Positions 15,664 to 24,674 of a stretch of 37,609 nt of DNA are shown one piece after another. This stretch comes from Candidatus Hydrogenedentota bacterium (GTDB lineage: Bacteria > Hydrogenedentota > Hydrogenedentia > Hydrogenedentales > CAITNO01). Position numbers and translations under genes: made by a program. The notes below the pieces were generated by a model, which was not told the origin of the DNA, searched no databases, and saw only the letters and a list, made by a program, of their open reading frames with translations. Position 1 is the first letter of the stretch, and each line of letters starts with the position of its first letter. The stretch spans positions 1 to 37,609 of the forward strand of contig CAITNO010000031.1 of NCBI GenBank assembly GCA_903893795.1, read 5' to 3'.

Positions 15664-15692
15664 TTGAAATCCCTGCGCTGATGTGCTATACA
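15664..15692 (+). promoter_or_regulatory. Promoter for the transporter-amidohydrolase operon
   Basis: TTGAAA at 15664-15669, a 17-bp spacer and TATACA at 15687-15692. Transcription would start near 15699, about 42 nt before the ATG at 15741. Confidence 0.65.
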
Positions 15693-15740
15693 TTAGTAAT
15701 ATGACCAGAATTGTTTTGTTGCCAGACAGGGAAACAGGCC

Positions 15741-17414
15741 ATGGATATTGGACGCTACCGCAAGCAGATCGTCTACGGAATGGGGGGGCTGACCATCAGT
15801 CTGTCAGACCTCATCGTCATGCAGTGGCTCTTGGTAAGGTATCTTCCGCCCGACAAACCCCACTTGGTTCCCGCCGCCTTTCTTGGCACTCTCGTCCTTC
15901 TGGGGCGCATGATCGAAGGCGCAGGCTTTGCGGTCTTTGCCCACCTGAGCGACAACTGCGAGGCCCGCTCCGGCAGGCGTCTGCCGTTCATGCGCTTTTC
16001 CATCCTGCCCTTCGCGGCGACCTTTTTTCTGCTGTTCATGCCCCCGGTGAATCACGCGCACTGGCTCAACATGGTCTATGCCGCAGTGACCATCCCCCTC
16101 TACTTCGGCCTCTACGGCGCGGTGGTCGTGCCCTATCTGGCGCTGCTGCCCGAACTCAGCGCCGACAGCAAAGAGCGCATCAACCTCAGCACCTGCCAGT
16201 CCCTGTTTATTCTCCTCTCAACAATTGTCTTCGGCCTCAGCGGACTTGCGCTCAAACAGTTCGGTTGGCCCTTCGTGGCGGGCGGCATTGCGTTGCTGGG
16301 CATTCTGTTCTTCCTGCCCGCCTGCCTGCTGCTGCGCGAGACCGCGACCGCCGGGGAAAGCCTTAGCGAACCGTTGCCCATACTGGCCTCCCTCATTGAA
16401 GTCTTCAAGAACAAACCCTTCCGGCGCGCGCTTGTGTCCATTGGGCTGTTTTGGTTTGCGCTGAACACCCTTACCGCGCTGGTGCCCTACTGGACGGTCA
16501 TTACCCTGGGGCGCAGCGAGGACGACGTCGCCAAACTGATGGGACTCTATCTGCTCGTCAGCTTTGCCGCCTCGCTGGCCATCAACCGCCTCGCCAGGCG
16601 CCACGGAAAACATGCCGTGCTTCTAGGGGTCTATCTGGCCGGTGCGGTGATTTTTCCCTCGCTGGCGCTGGTGGGGCATTTGCCTTTTGGCGACGAGTTC
16701 ACCCAGAGCCTGGTCGTGCTCGCGCTGTGCGGCATACCGGTGGCCGGCTTTCTCATCCTGCCCTTTGCCATTCTGGCCGACGTGATTGACCATGACAGAT
16801 CCCTCACGGGACGGCGCCGTGAGGCGACCTTCTTTGGCGTCCGGGGAGTCCTGCAAAAAATGCTCATCGGCTTCTCGGTGCTTACCTTCACCATCGTCCC
16901 CTATGTCGGAAGTGACGGCAGCCGTCTCTTGCGGGAAGATGGCTGGGTCACCTTCTCGGGAAGTTACACCGCCCAGGCGGACAGCCCGGTGCCCGTGGAC
17001 AACACCCGCGCCTCCGCCGCAAACGGCACGGCAAGACCCGCCGCGCGCAGCATTCATCTCACGACATCACCGGCCGGACTGCCCGCCCCCTGGCACCTGT
17101 CCGGACCGGAGGGTTTCACGCAGTCCGGAACGGGCGACACGGTGCTTTCCAGTCTGGCCCCCGGCGCCTATTCGGTGGCCTGGGGTGACCTGCCCGGATG
17201 GACGGCGCCGGGCATTCAGCGCACTCCGACACCGGGCGGGCTGAAACTCATGGCCCTGCTTTGCGGTGTTTTCAGCGCCGCCGCATTCATTGTCTTCCTG
17301 AAGTATCCCCTGCGCGAGCCGGGGCTGGCGGTGCGAACCCGGCCCCTGTTCCGGAGGCGTTCAAATGAATCCCAGGGTGAACTTGCCCCGGCGGTAAACA
17401 AAGTCACGCTGTGA
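15741..17414 (+). CDS. GPH-type MFS cation symporter with an extracytoplasmic insert before the last helix
   Basis: A 557-residue membrane transporter of the glycoside-pentoside-hexuronide family (MFS_2). The first ~390 residues hold about eleven helices; signature pieces are DxxARSGRRLPFM near residue 73-84 and FAILADVIDHDRSLTGRRREATFFG near 343, both typical of this family. Between the helices ending at ~388 and beginning at ~516 lies a hydrophilic stretch of about 125 residues with LAPGAYSVAWGDLPG, resembling a small beta-sandwich (carboxypeptidase-regulatory or Ig-like). Its position puts it outside the cytoplasm. Most relatives are ~450 residues and lack it. The ATG at 15741 follows AGGGA; upstream in-frame starts lie inside the leader. 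Substrate unknown; a sugar-like or organic acid solute co-transported with sodium or protons is likely. Confidence 0.82.
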   Translation: MDIGRYRKQIVYGMGGLTISLSDLIVMQWLLVRYLPPDKPHLVPAAFLGTLVLLGRMIEGAGFAVFAHLSDNCEARSGRRLPFMRFSILPFAATFFLLFMPPVNHAHWLNMVYAAVTIPLYFGLYGAVVVPYLALLPELSADSKERINLSTCQSLFILLSTIVFGLSGLALKQFGWPFVAGGIALLGILFFLPACLLLRETATAGESLSEPLPILASLIEVFKNKPFRRALVSIGLFWFALNTLTALVPYWTVITLGRSEDDVAKLMGLYLLVSFAASLAINRLARRHGKHAVLLGVYLAGAVIFPSLALVGHLPFGDEFTQSLVVLALCGIPVAGFLILPFAILADVIDHDRSLTGRRREATFFGVRGVLQKMLIGFSVLTFTIVPYVGSDGSRLLREDGWVTFSGSYTAQADSPVPVDNTRASAANGTARPAARSIHLTTSPAGLPAPWHLSGPEGFTQSGTGDTVLSSLAPGAYSVAWGDLPGWTAPGIQRTPTPGGLKLMALLCGVFSAAAFIVFLKYPLREPGLAVRTRPLFRRRSNESQGELAPAVNKVTL

Positions 17415-17442
17415 CACGCGCCCGCGGGCGCTGGAGATTGCC

Positions 17443-18633
17443 ATGAACATAAACCGCAGACAGTTTCTGAAGACCGCCGGTGCGGGCATTGCGGCCGTGG
17501 CCGCTTTTGAAGTGGGCGCCCGGAGCGGCATCGTTCCGCTGCCCGGCGCCTTCGCCGCTTCAGGCGCTCCGCAACCGGAGCAGCTGCTGGGCACCATTCC
17601 GGAAGACCCGCAGGCCCGGCTCATTTTGCGCATGTCCGAGTTGAACCGGCTTCCCTGGTTTGAAAAGGACGACAAGAACCAGCTTCGCCTGGCCACCGGC
17701 ACGGGCCTGCCTCCCGTCATCGATGTGCACTCCCACGTCGGCTGGAGCCAGGGGCTCGGCGCCGATATCGACATGACGGTCCGCAGTCAGGTCCGCTATT
17801 TCTGGGACTATGAAATCGTGCAGGACTTCCTCAACGTCCAGCTCCATCCCACCCAGTCCGAAGCCTCCGCCATGGCGGAAGAAACCAAGTACCTCGTCTT
17901 CAAGACGCCCGCGCGCAACAAGACCCACACCGCCGCCAACCTGGTGGCCGAGATGGAGCGTTTCAACCATACCCGGTCCGTCCTGCTGCCCGTGGAGATA
18001 CCCGTGCGCTCCCGCCACGCCGAGCAGACCCGGCGCGGCGCCGCTGTGGACAACCGCCTCATCGCCTTCTCAGGCATCCATCCCTGGCGCTGGTCCGAGG
18101 AAAAGGAAAAGACACTGGCCGCCACCTTCACCGGCGGCGTGCGCGGCCTCAAGTTTCATCCCGTGTTTCAGTTCATGGGACCCGACCATCCCGATGCGAT
18201 GAAGATGTTTGAATGGTGCGCCGCCCACGACGTGGTGGTGCTGGCCCACACCGGCTATACCGGCAGCGAGCCGTCCTTCATGCGGGCCTTCGCCGAGCCG
18301 GACCGCTTTTCCACCCCGCTCAAGGCCTTCCCCAAACTCAAGATGATCTTCGGACACACGGGGTCGCGCAAACGCTTCCATGAAACCCTCGCCGTGGCCA
18401 AAAAACACGAGGACCAGGTGTGGCTCGAATTCTCCGGACAGCCCGTTCCCCATATCCGCACACTGCTCGACCATTACGACAATTCAAAGATTCTCTATGG
18501 TTCAGACTGGCCCTACTATCCGCTGGCCGTGGCGCTGTCGCGCCTGCTCGTGGCCACCGAAGACCGCCAGGACCTCCGCCAGGCCATCCTCCACGACAAT
18601 GCCGCCAAGTTGCTCGGCCTGCCCCTGGCGTGA
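17443..18633 (+). CDS. Tat-exported amidohydrolase_2-family metal-dependent hydrolase
   Basis: A 396-residue TIM-barrel hydrolase. The N-terminus MNINRRQFLKTAGAGIAAVA is a clear twin-arginine signal, so the folded, metal-loaded enzyme works in the periplasm. The metal site is D94-V-H96-S-H98, then KFHP, VLAHTGYTG, GHTGS and YGSDWPY with the catalytic aspartate near the end, the order found in ACMSD/amidohydrolase_2 enzymes. CTGGAG precedes the ATG. It follows the transporter by 28 nt and shares its promoter, so it may release a product that the transporter imports. Hydrolase versus decarboxylase activity cannot be decided from these motifs. Confidence 0.82.
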   Translation: MNINRRQFLKTAGAGIAAVAAFEVGARSGIVPLPGAFAASGAPQPEQLLGTIPEDPQARLILRMSELNRLPWFEKDDKNQLRLATGTGLPPVIDVHSHVGWSQGLGADIDMTVRSQVRYFWDYEIVQDFLNVQLHPTQSEASAMAEETKYLVFKTPARNKTHTAANLVAEMERFNHTRSVLLPVEIPVRSRHAEQTRRGAAVDNRLIAFSGIHPWRWSEEKEKTLAATFTGGVRGLKFHPVFQFMGPDHPDAMKMFEWCAAHDVVVLAHTGYTGSEPSFMRAFAEPDRFSTPLKAFPKLKMIFGHTGSRKRFHETLAVAKKHEDQVWLEFSGQPVPHIRTLLDHYDNSKILYGSDWPYYPLAVALSRLLVATEDRQDLRQAILHDNAAKLLGLPLA

Positions 18634-18664
18634 CGCATGAGCCGCGCCCCGATGGTTCCCCGTC

Positions 18665-19630
18665 TCAGGGGCGCAGGTTGAGCGCTTTGAAAAGCTCAAA
18701 AGACTCGTGGCTGGAAAAACGGGGCGCGTAGCCGAAGCGGCTCTTGAGCCGGCCGTTTGCCAGCACGGGCCGGTAGCGCAGAAAGTTGATCTGCTCGGGG
18801 CCGTATTGGGAAATGCCCGCCTTGTGAAAGAGCCACAGGGCGCCGCGCAGGAGCGACGGCGGAATGGACAGGTAGGGCTTGCCCAACTGCCGGGCGGCCT
18901 GACGCAGCGACACCTGACCGTCGCCTGCAACGTTGTACACCCCTTCGGCCTTTTCCAGCACGCCCTTCAGAATGCACTCGACCAGGTCCTGATCCCAGAT
19001 GAACACGAAGGGGGTTTCTGTGCCGGCGACGCCGACGATGACGGGCTTTCGGAAAATGTCGGTGATCTGGTTGTCCGTTTTCTCGCCCAGTATGGTGCAC
19101 ACACGGAACACCAACTGACGCAGCTCGGGGTGTTCGCCCCGATATTCGGCCAGCATTTCCTCAACGCGCCGCTTGTGGTCCGAGTAGGCGAATTCGGGAT
19201 TGCCGCGCAGGGCGTCGTCCTCGGAAAGAAGCGGCGGGTTGTCGGCATGGTAGCCGTAGGCCGCCCCGCTGCTGGTGACGATGACCTGTCCCACTTTCGC
19301 GCCGACGCACGCGCGCAGCACGTTCTGCGTGCCTTCCACATCGACCGAGTAGGCAAAGGCGCGGGTCATCTGCTTTGTCGGGGTGACTATCGAGGCAAGG
19401 TGAACGACCGTGTCCACCGGGTTAGTGTGCAGTTCACGTTCCAGGCTGTCATCGCGGATGTCACCCACCACATAGTCTATGCCGGGCAGTATGATGGCCT
19501 CGGTGGGCGGACGTACGTCGAGGGCAGTCACCCTCGAAAAGAGTTCTCGCTGCTGGGCAATCCGCCGCAGCAGCAGCGAGCCCACATAGCCTGCGGCACC
19601 GGTGATAAGGATCGACGGTTTGTCGCTCAT
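18665..19630 (-). CDS. NAD(P)-dependent epimerase/dehydratase (extended SDR)
   Basis: A 321-residue Rossmann enzyme. GAAGYVGS near residue 11 binds the dinucleotide, VVGDIRDD is the adenine-binding acidic segment, VHLASI follows, and the active site is VTSSGAAYG with YSDHK as the Tyr-x3-Lys pair. The C-terminal third is typical of atypical extended SDRs. The gene starts 4 nt after the ThDP-enzyme stop with GGGAG inside the end of that gene, so the two are coupled. It converges on the amidohydrolase gene with a 31-bp gap. Substrate unknown; nucleotide-sugar or 3-hydroxysteroid-like substrates are usual for the family. Confidence 0.83.
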   Translation of the reverse strand: MSDKPSILITGAAGYVGSLLLRRIAQQRELFSRVTALDVRPPTEAIILPGIDYVVGDIRDDSLERELHTNPVDTVVHLASIVTPTKQMTRAFAYSVDVEGTQNVLRACVGAKVGQVIVTSSGAAYGYHADNPPLLSEDDALRGNPEFAYSDHKRRVEEMLAEYRGEHPELRQLVFRVCTILGEKTDNQITDIFRKPVIVGVAGTETPFVFIWDQDLVECILKGVLEKAEGVYNVAGDGQVSLRQAARQLGKPYLSIPPSLLRGALWLFHKAGISQYGPEQINFLRYRPVLANGRLKSRFGYAPRFSSHESFELFKALNLRP

Positions 19631-19634
19631 GGGG

Positions 19635-21386
19635 CTATCTCCCGGCGGGTTCCTGGTGCATTTTCTTGAAGGTCATCAGGTTGGGGGCCCAGAGATGTTT
19701 CACGGGGTCCACGTCGATGTGAATCACCGCCGCCGTGTTGGACTGGATGGCCTTTCCTATGGCCTCTTTGAGCGCGGCGGGCGACTGTACCCGCGCGCCA
19801 TAGGCGCCCATGGCCTCGGCCACCCGGTCGAAACGGATTTCTCCGAGTCCCGTGTTCACCGTCTCCTCCGGCTTGAGTGTCTTGAACAGCACCGTTTTCC
19901 ACGGATGCGTGGCGAACTGCTGCGTCATCTTCACCATGCCCCACTGCTTGTCGCAGCAGACCAGGAAGACCACGCGCAGGCCGTTGCGCACCGCCGTCTC
20001 AAGCTCCTGAATGTTGAAGCCCATGGCCCCGTCGCCAATGATGCAGTACACCTGCCGTTCCGGATAGGCGGCCGCCGCGCCCAGCGCCTGCGCCACCCCC
20101 GCGCCGAGCATGCCGAATTTGGCCGTCATCAGCAGCGTGTTCGGCTCCTTCACATGGTGGAAGAACTGGCCCCAAATGGTCGTGTTGCCCCCGTCGAGGA
20201 CGCAGATGGCATCGCGGCCAAAGGCCTCCCCGCACAGGTCGGCCACGTGGGCCGTGTTGACCGGTTCGGCATGGTCGTCCAGGTGGTTGTCCAGTTTCGC
20301 CCGCTGCGCCGACCGTTGCTTTGCATAGCCTTCCAGGCGTTCTATTCTGCCCTCGGCGGCAATGCCGTCCTTGCGCCGCACAAGCGCGTCGTGCAGCGCC
20401 GCGAGAAAGGCCTTGGCATCCGCCAGAATGGCCACATCCACCGGCTTGTTCAGCCCGAGAATGTCCTCGTCATTGTCCACCTGGATGGTGGTCTGTTTTG
20501 GTGCCTGCGCCCAATTGGGCGCCTTGCCCCACCAGTCCGTCTCTCCCAGCCGGGAACCCAGCACCAGGAGCACGTCGGCGTCATTGCGCGCCCGGTCCAG
20601 CAGGTCCACATAGGGCATGGGCAGGGCGCTGGGGGAGTCCTCCGACAGAACCGCCCGTGCCCCCCAACTGGTGGACACAGGCGCATGCAGCAGCTCGGCC
20701 ACTTTCCGCAGTTCGTCAAAAGCCTGCGCATGGATCACGCCACTGCCCGCGTGAATCAACGGCGCCTGCGCGGACACAAGCAGTTCCGCCGCCCGCTCCA
20801 CCAGCGCCGTATTGGGCTGGATGGGCTGGGCAAGGCGGTAGCTATCGGGCCGGGGCAGCGGGGGAGGAGCGTCTTTGCCGTTGACGATGCTCTCCGGAAC
20901 GTCCACATGCACCACGCCCGGCCTGCCTTTGAAGGAATGGCGAAAGGCCCGTTTCATGAATTCGGCAATGCGGCCGAAAGCGGGCACACTGCCGCTCCAT
21001 TTGGCCGTGGGGGCGATCACGCCGACCTGGTCGAAATACTGGTAGGTGCCGCCCCGGTCCGGGTTGCTGACGCCCACACGGCGCGAACTGGTGATGAGCA
21101 GCACGCGGTTTCCCTCGGCCTGCTCTACCACCACGCCCGGCAGCGCATTGGCCACGCCCGGGCCGCTGCTGGCCAGGCACACGCCCAGGCGGCCTGTAAG
21201 CCGTGCATAGGCACCCGCCATATGCACGGCACAGGCCTCGTGGCGCGGCGTAATCAGGCGTATGCCCTGCCTGCGCAGCGCGAAATTCAATGCCAGATAG
21301 GAGCCGTCGATTATGCCGAAAACCGTGTCCACACCCTCGTTCTTGAGCATGCGGGCGATAACCTCACCGCCGGATACTTTGTCCAT
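19635..21386 (-). CDS. Thiamine diphosphate-dependent enzyme, acetolactate synthase-like
   Basis: A 583-residue three-domain ThDP enzyme. The catalytic glutamate is E50 in TPRHEACAVHMAGAYAR, SSGPGVANALPG lies in the first domain, and the C-terminal domain has the ThDP/Mg motif IIGDGAMGFNIQELETAV. The architecture fits IlvB, sulfoacetaldehyde acetyltransferase, benzaldehyde lyase and oxalyl-CoA decarboxylase alike. No IlvN regulatory subunit follows, so a biosynthetic acetolactate synthase is unlikely. AAGGAAGG precedes the ATG at 21386. It lies between cysK and an SDR gene in one leftward unit. Reaction is not determinable by eye. Confidence 0.82.
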   Translation of the reverse strand: MDKVSGGEVIARMLKNEGVDTVFGIIDGSYLALNFALRRQGIRLITPRHEACAVHMAGAYARLTGRLGVCLASSGPGVANALPGVVVEQAEGNRVLLITSSRRVGVSNPDRGGTYQYFDQVGVIAPTAKWSGSVPAFGRIAEFMKRAFRHSFKGRPGVVHVDVPESIVNGKDAPPPLPRPDSYRLAQPIQPNTALVERAAELLVSAQAPLIHAGSGVIHAQAFDELRKVAELLHAPVSTSWGARAVLSEDSPSALPMPYVDLLDRARNDADVLLVLGSRLGETDWWGKAPNWAQAPKQTTIQVDNDEDILGLNKPVDVAILADAKAFLAALHDALVRRKDGIAAEGRIERLEGYAKQRSAQRAKLDNHLDDHAEPVNTAHVADLCGEAFGRDAICVLDGGNTTIWGQFFHHVKEPNTLLMTAKFGMLGAGVAQALGAAAAYPERQVYCIIGDGAMGFNIQELETAVRNGLRVVFLVCCDKQWGMVKMTQQFATHPWKTVLFKTLKPEETVNTGLGEIRFDRVAEAMGAYGARVQSPAALKEAIGKAIQSNTAAVIHIDVDPVKHLWAPNLMTFKKMHQEPAGR

Positions 21387-21494
21387 GAACCTTCCTTTTG
21401 CACCTCACCCCGCGGACCCGAAAGGGACGGGGAAACGGTGCAACTGTTCGACGAGGTTGCGGAAAAAAAATGACTGCCAACTGGGCCGGTGGGG

Positions 21495-22421
21495 TCAGCT
21501 AGCGGTTCCAAAAAGCGGCGTGGACAGGTAGCGCTCGCCCGAATCCGGCAGCACAACCACGATCAGTCTGCCTTCGTATTCGTCCAGGGCCGCCAGGCGC
21601 AGGGCCACGGCCGCTGCCGCACCGCAACTGATCCCGCTGACGATGCCCTCTTCGCGGGCCAGCCGCAGGGAAGTCTCGAAGGCCTCCTCATTGGTGACCT
21701 GTTCAATCTTGTCCACCACGCTCAGGTCAAGCACGTCCGGCTTGAACCCGGCGCCGATACCCTGAATCTTGTGCGGGCCGGGGCTGCCTCCCGAGAGGAC
21801 GGGGGAACCGGCCGGCTCCACGGCCACGCTCTCAATGGCCTTGAACTGTTTGATGTACTTGCTCACGCCCGTAATCGTGCCGCCCGTGCCCACGCCCGAA
21901 ACCAGCACGTCGATCTCGCCATCCGTGTCTTTCCAAATCTCCGGGCCAGTGGTCCGGAAGTGAATCTGGGGATTGGCCGGATTCTTGAACTGCTGCGGCA
22001 GGAAATAGTCGGGGTTCTCCGCGGCGATGCGTTCCGCTTCGCGGATCGCGCCCGGCATGCCCGTCTGTCCGGGGGTCAGAATGAGTTCAGCGCCAAAGGC
22101 CTTGAGCATGTTCCGCCGTTCCAGACTCATCGTCTCCGGCATGGCCAGGATAAGTTTGTAGCCCCGTGCGGCGGCAACAAAGGCCAGCGCGATGCCCGTG
22201 TTGCCCGAGGTCGGCTCAATGATGGTGGCGCCGGGCTTGAGGATGCCCCGTTCCTCGGCATCCCAAATCATGGCCGCGCCGATGCGGCATTTCACCGAAT
22301 AGGAGGGGTTGCGCCCCTCCACTTTCGCCACCACTTTTCCCTTCAGACCCTTGTCCAGCGTGTGAAGTCGGATCAGAGGTGTGTTGCCGATGCTGAGACT
22401 GTTATCCGCGTAGAATCCCAT
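21495..22421 (-). CDS. cysK: Cysteine synthase A (O-acetylserine sulfhydrylase)
   Basis: A 308-residue fold-type II PLP enzyme close to CysK. The PLP lysine is K44 in [18 protein letters not shown] at 70-76 is the substrate loop, [10 protein letters not shown] binds the phosphate, and GISCGAA and [10 protein letters not shown] close the family pattern. I chose the ATG at 22421 because AAAGGA stands 9 nt before it and the protein then starts [19 protein letters not shown] as in the family; an ATG at 22439 has no ribosome site and includes the Shine-Dalgarno as codons. It would make cysteine from O-acetylserine and free sulfide, a second route besides the rhodanese-fused enzyme at 1839. Promoter at 22545-22573; the IS66 element lies just upstream. 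Confidence 0.9.
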   Translation of the reverse strand: MGFYADNSLSIGNTPLIRLHTLDKGLKGKVVAKVEGRNPSYSVKCRIGAAMIWDAEERGILKPGATIIEPTSGNTGIALAFVAAARGYKLILAMPETMSLERRNMLKAFGAELILTPGQTGMPGAIREAERIAAENPDYFLPQQFKNPANPQIHFRTTGPEIWKDTDGEIDVLVSGVGTGGTITGVSKYIKQFKAIESVAVEPAGSPVLSGGSPGPHKIQGIGAGFKPDVLDLSVVDKIEQVTNEEAFETSLRLAREEGIVSGISCGAAAAVALRLAALDEYEGRLIVVVLPDSGERYLSTPLFGTAS

Positions 22422-22544
22422 GCCATTGTTTCCTTTCATTTGTCGAGGGTTGCAACAGTTTGATTCTTGTTCGATATACCCGTTTAACTTCCGAAGCTAC
22501 AGAAAAAAGTAAATGGACCGGAGTAATTGAGTACCCCAGAAGTA

Positions 22545-22573
22545 ATGTATCATATCATAATCGTCTTTGTCAA
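22545..22573 (-). promoter_or_regulatory. Promoter for cysK and downstream genes
   Basis: On the minus strand a perfect TTGACA (22573-22568), a 17-bp spacer and ATACAT (22550-22545). The leader to the cysK ATG is about 115 nt. The IS66 target site begins 42 bp upstream of the -35 box. Confidence 0.55.
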
Positions 22574-22614
22574 GATAATCTGCCAAAAGTGAGGATTGCT
22601 GGGAGGCGAAGAGA

Positions 22615-22622
22615 GAAATAGG
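22615..22622. repeat. IS66 target-site duplication, left copy
   Basis: GAAATAGG directly abuts the left inverted repeat and is repeated exactly at 25088-25095, the 8-bp duplication expected for IS66-family insertion. Confidence 0.92.
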
Positions 22623-22679
22623 GTAAGCGTCCGGTGAATGACGTGTAGCGCTTTTTCGCTGCGGCGGCTGCGTTGTGCT

Positions 22680-24250
22680 CTACGGACGGGGTGGTGAGTC
22701 GAGGGTCGGTAGGATGTCCTGCTTCCAGTGGTCGGGCAGCAGCAGGTGGATGTCCTTGTTGGGGTGGGTGGGGATGCGCAGGAAGAGGTCGCGCAGGTAT
22801 ATGAAGGGGTCCAAGTCGTGGCGCTTGGCACTCCTGACGAGGCTGTAGAGGATGGCAGCGGCGCGTCCGCCCCGGTCACTGCCTATAAACAGGTAATTCT
22901 TGCGTCCAATGGCAATGCCGCGCAGAGCGTTCTCCGCCGCATTGTTGTCGATGGCGAGGTCTCCGTCGTCAAGATAGCGCAACAGTGCGTTCCACTGGTT
23001 TTGGGCGTAGGTGACCGCCTCGCCAATGGGACTCTTGGGCAGGACCCGCCCCTGCTGGGAGTCGAGCCATTGCTGCATCTTGTCGAGGACTGGCTTTGAG
23101 CGCTCCTGACGGAGTGCCTGCCGCTGTTGGGCGTCGAACCCCTTGGCGTCGCGCTCGACGTCGTACAGTAGTATGCGCACCCACGCGAGCACCTGATGGG
23201 CACGGTTCACGTCACTCTTTCGTGCGTCATAAAACTTGCGGCGTGCGTGCGCCCAGCACGCGACCTCGAGCACGCCGGTGTCTGCGGCATAGATGCCGTC
23301 GTAACCGCCAAATGCGTCGGCCTGCAGATAACGCGGGTTTTCCTTTGTACCGGCGAACTCCTTCAGGAATGCGGCCGGTCCGTCCCGTCTTCGGCTGGGT
23401 GTGAAGTCGTAGACCGTGTAGGGATGCGGGGTGTCTCCGACATACACCCAGAACCGGCCCTGGTAGTTGCCGCCGGGGCCGCGCACGTTGACGGGCGTGT
23501 CATCGGTGTGGATGACTTTGGAGTCGAGCGTTCGGGCCTTCATCAGTTCCACGACGGGTTCCAGGATTTTGGCCGAGGCCAGCACCCAGTCGCACATCGT
23601 CTTGCGGCTCAGTTCGATGCCGTGCCGCCCGAATATGTCTTCTTGGCGGTACAGCGGAAGGTGGTCGGCGTACTTGCTGACCACGACCTGCGCCAGCAGC
23701 CCCGGTCCCGGCAGTCCCTTCGCGATGGGCTGCGCCGGTTTGGGCGCGACCGTCACGCCCTCCTGGCAGCACGGGCACGCGAACACACAGGTTGGATGTG
23801 GTCGATGACAAACAGCGAGGCGGGGGCGTATTCGAGCTGCTCCGTAACCTTCTGGCCGATGCGCTTCTTTTGCGTGCCGCACTCTGCGCACACCTTCTCG
23901 GATTCAGGCACAGGATATTCGATGGGAAGATGGGGTAGTTCGACCGGAGGCTTTTTGCGCCCGTGGCCCTTTTTCTTTGGCGCGGCTTCGGGCTCGAACT
24001 CAACGGTTTCCACCTGCTGCGCTTCCGCTTCAACCGCCGCCATCGCCCCGGCCGCAAACAGCAGTAGTTGCGCCGGGTCTATCTTCTCCGCGCTGCGGCC
24101 GTACATCTGGCGCAGCAGATGCTCCACCCGCGCAAGCAGCCGCGCCTTCTCCAGTTCCTGCTGGCGAAGCGAGGAGAGAAGCTCGCCAATGAGCGCGTGG
24201 CACTGCGCAAGATCGTCGGGGAGCTTCGTGCTGTGGGCGTCTTTGCTCAT
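22680..24250 (-). pseudogene. tnpC: IS66 transposase gene tnpC, disrupted by a frameshift
   Basis: The upstream half (24250 to about 23790) encodes the leucine-zipper-like N-terminus (LEKARLLARVEHLLRQMYGR) and the first zinc-binding CAECG. The downstream half (to 22680) encodes CPCCQEG, the DDE core (VIHTDDTPVNV, QADAFGGYDGIY, NNAAENALRG) and the C-terminal SNFxF-like tail. The frames meet near 23785-23792: the first reads on into an unrelated tail and stops at 23753, while adding one base between CC and TGTGTG would restore PCVFACPCC. No slippery heptamer is visible there, so a 1-nt deletion or a sequencing error is more likely than programmed frameshifting. Start at 24250 (MSKDAH) is tentative. 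Confidence 0.85.
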
Positions 24251-24320
24251 TGCGGTCCGCATCGGTTGGCTCACTTCGTGTGATACTATATAGACTTCGG
24301 AGCATACAGAATGGTTTCAC

Positions 24321-24674
24321 TCATTTCGCTGGAAACGTGAACCTTTTCTGCCGTTTCACTGAGCGCAGGTCGATGCCCTCCAGAATGAGCCCAAGGTCCG
24401 CCGGAGATATCTCGGCAGCCTGCACAGGGTCCGATGGAAACCGGAACACCCCCGTTTCCAGCCGCTTGTACCACAGCGCATAAACGTCCCGGTCCCAGTA
24501 CAGGATCTTGACACGGTCACCCCGACGGCCGCGAAACACAAACAGATGCCCCGACAACGGATCCTCGCGCACCACCTGCTCCGCCATCGCCGCAAGGCCG
24601 TCGAACGAGCGGCGCATGTCCACCGGAACACGGCACAAGAATATTCTCACCGACGGTGGAAGCCTCAGCATCAC
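24321..24674 (-). CDS. tnpB: IS66 accessory protein TnpB
   Basis: A 117-residue protein matching the IS66 Orf2/TnpB family: LCRVPVDMRRSFDGLAAMAEQ, then GHLFVFRGRRGDRVKILYWD and LWYKRLETGVFRFP, the most conserved part of the family. The GTG at 24674 overlaps the tnpA stop by 3 nt; an ATG at 24671 directly after is an equally good start. Required with TnpA for transposition in characterised IS66 elements, although its biochemical role is unsettled. Confidence 0.92.
   Translation of the reverse strand: MMLRLPPSVRIFLCRVPVDMRRSFDGLAAMAEQVVREDPLSGHLFVFRGRRGDRVKILYWDRDVYALWYKRLETGVFRFPSDPVQAAEISPADLGLILEGIDLRSVKRQKRFTFPAK

Noticed and set aside
19635..21386. Sulfoacetaldehyde acetyltransferase (Xsc)
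   Set aside because: The general ThDP fold fits, but the sequence around the catalytic glutamate and the following loops does not look like Xsc as I remember it; kept as acetolactate synthase-like.
23753..23891. Programmed frameshift in the IS66 transposase
   Set aside because: No slippery heptamer or following stem is visible near 23785-23792, and IS66 tnpC is normally one frame; a point deletion or sequence error is simpler.
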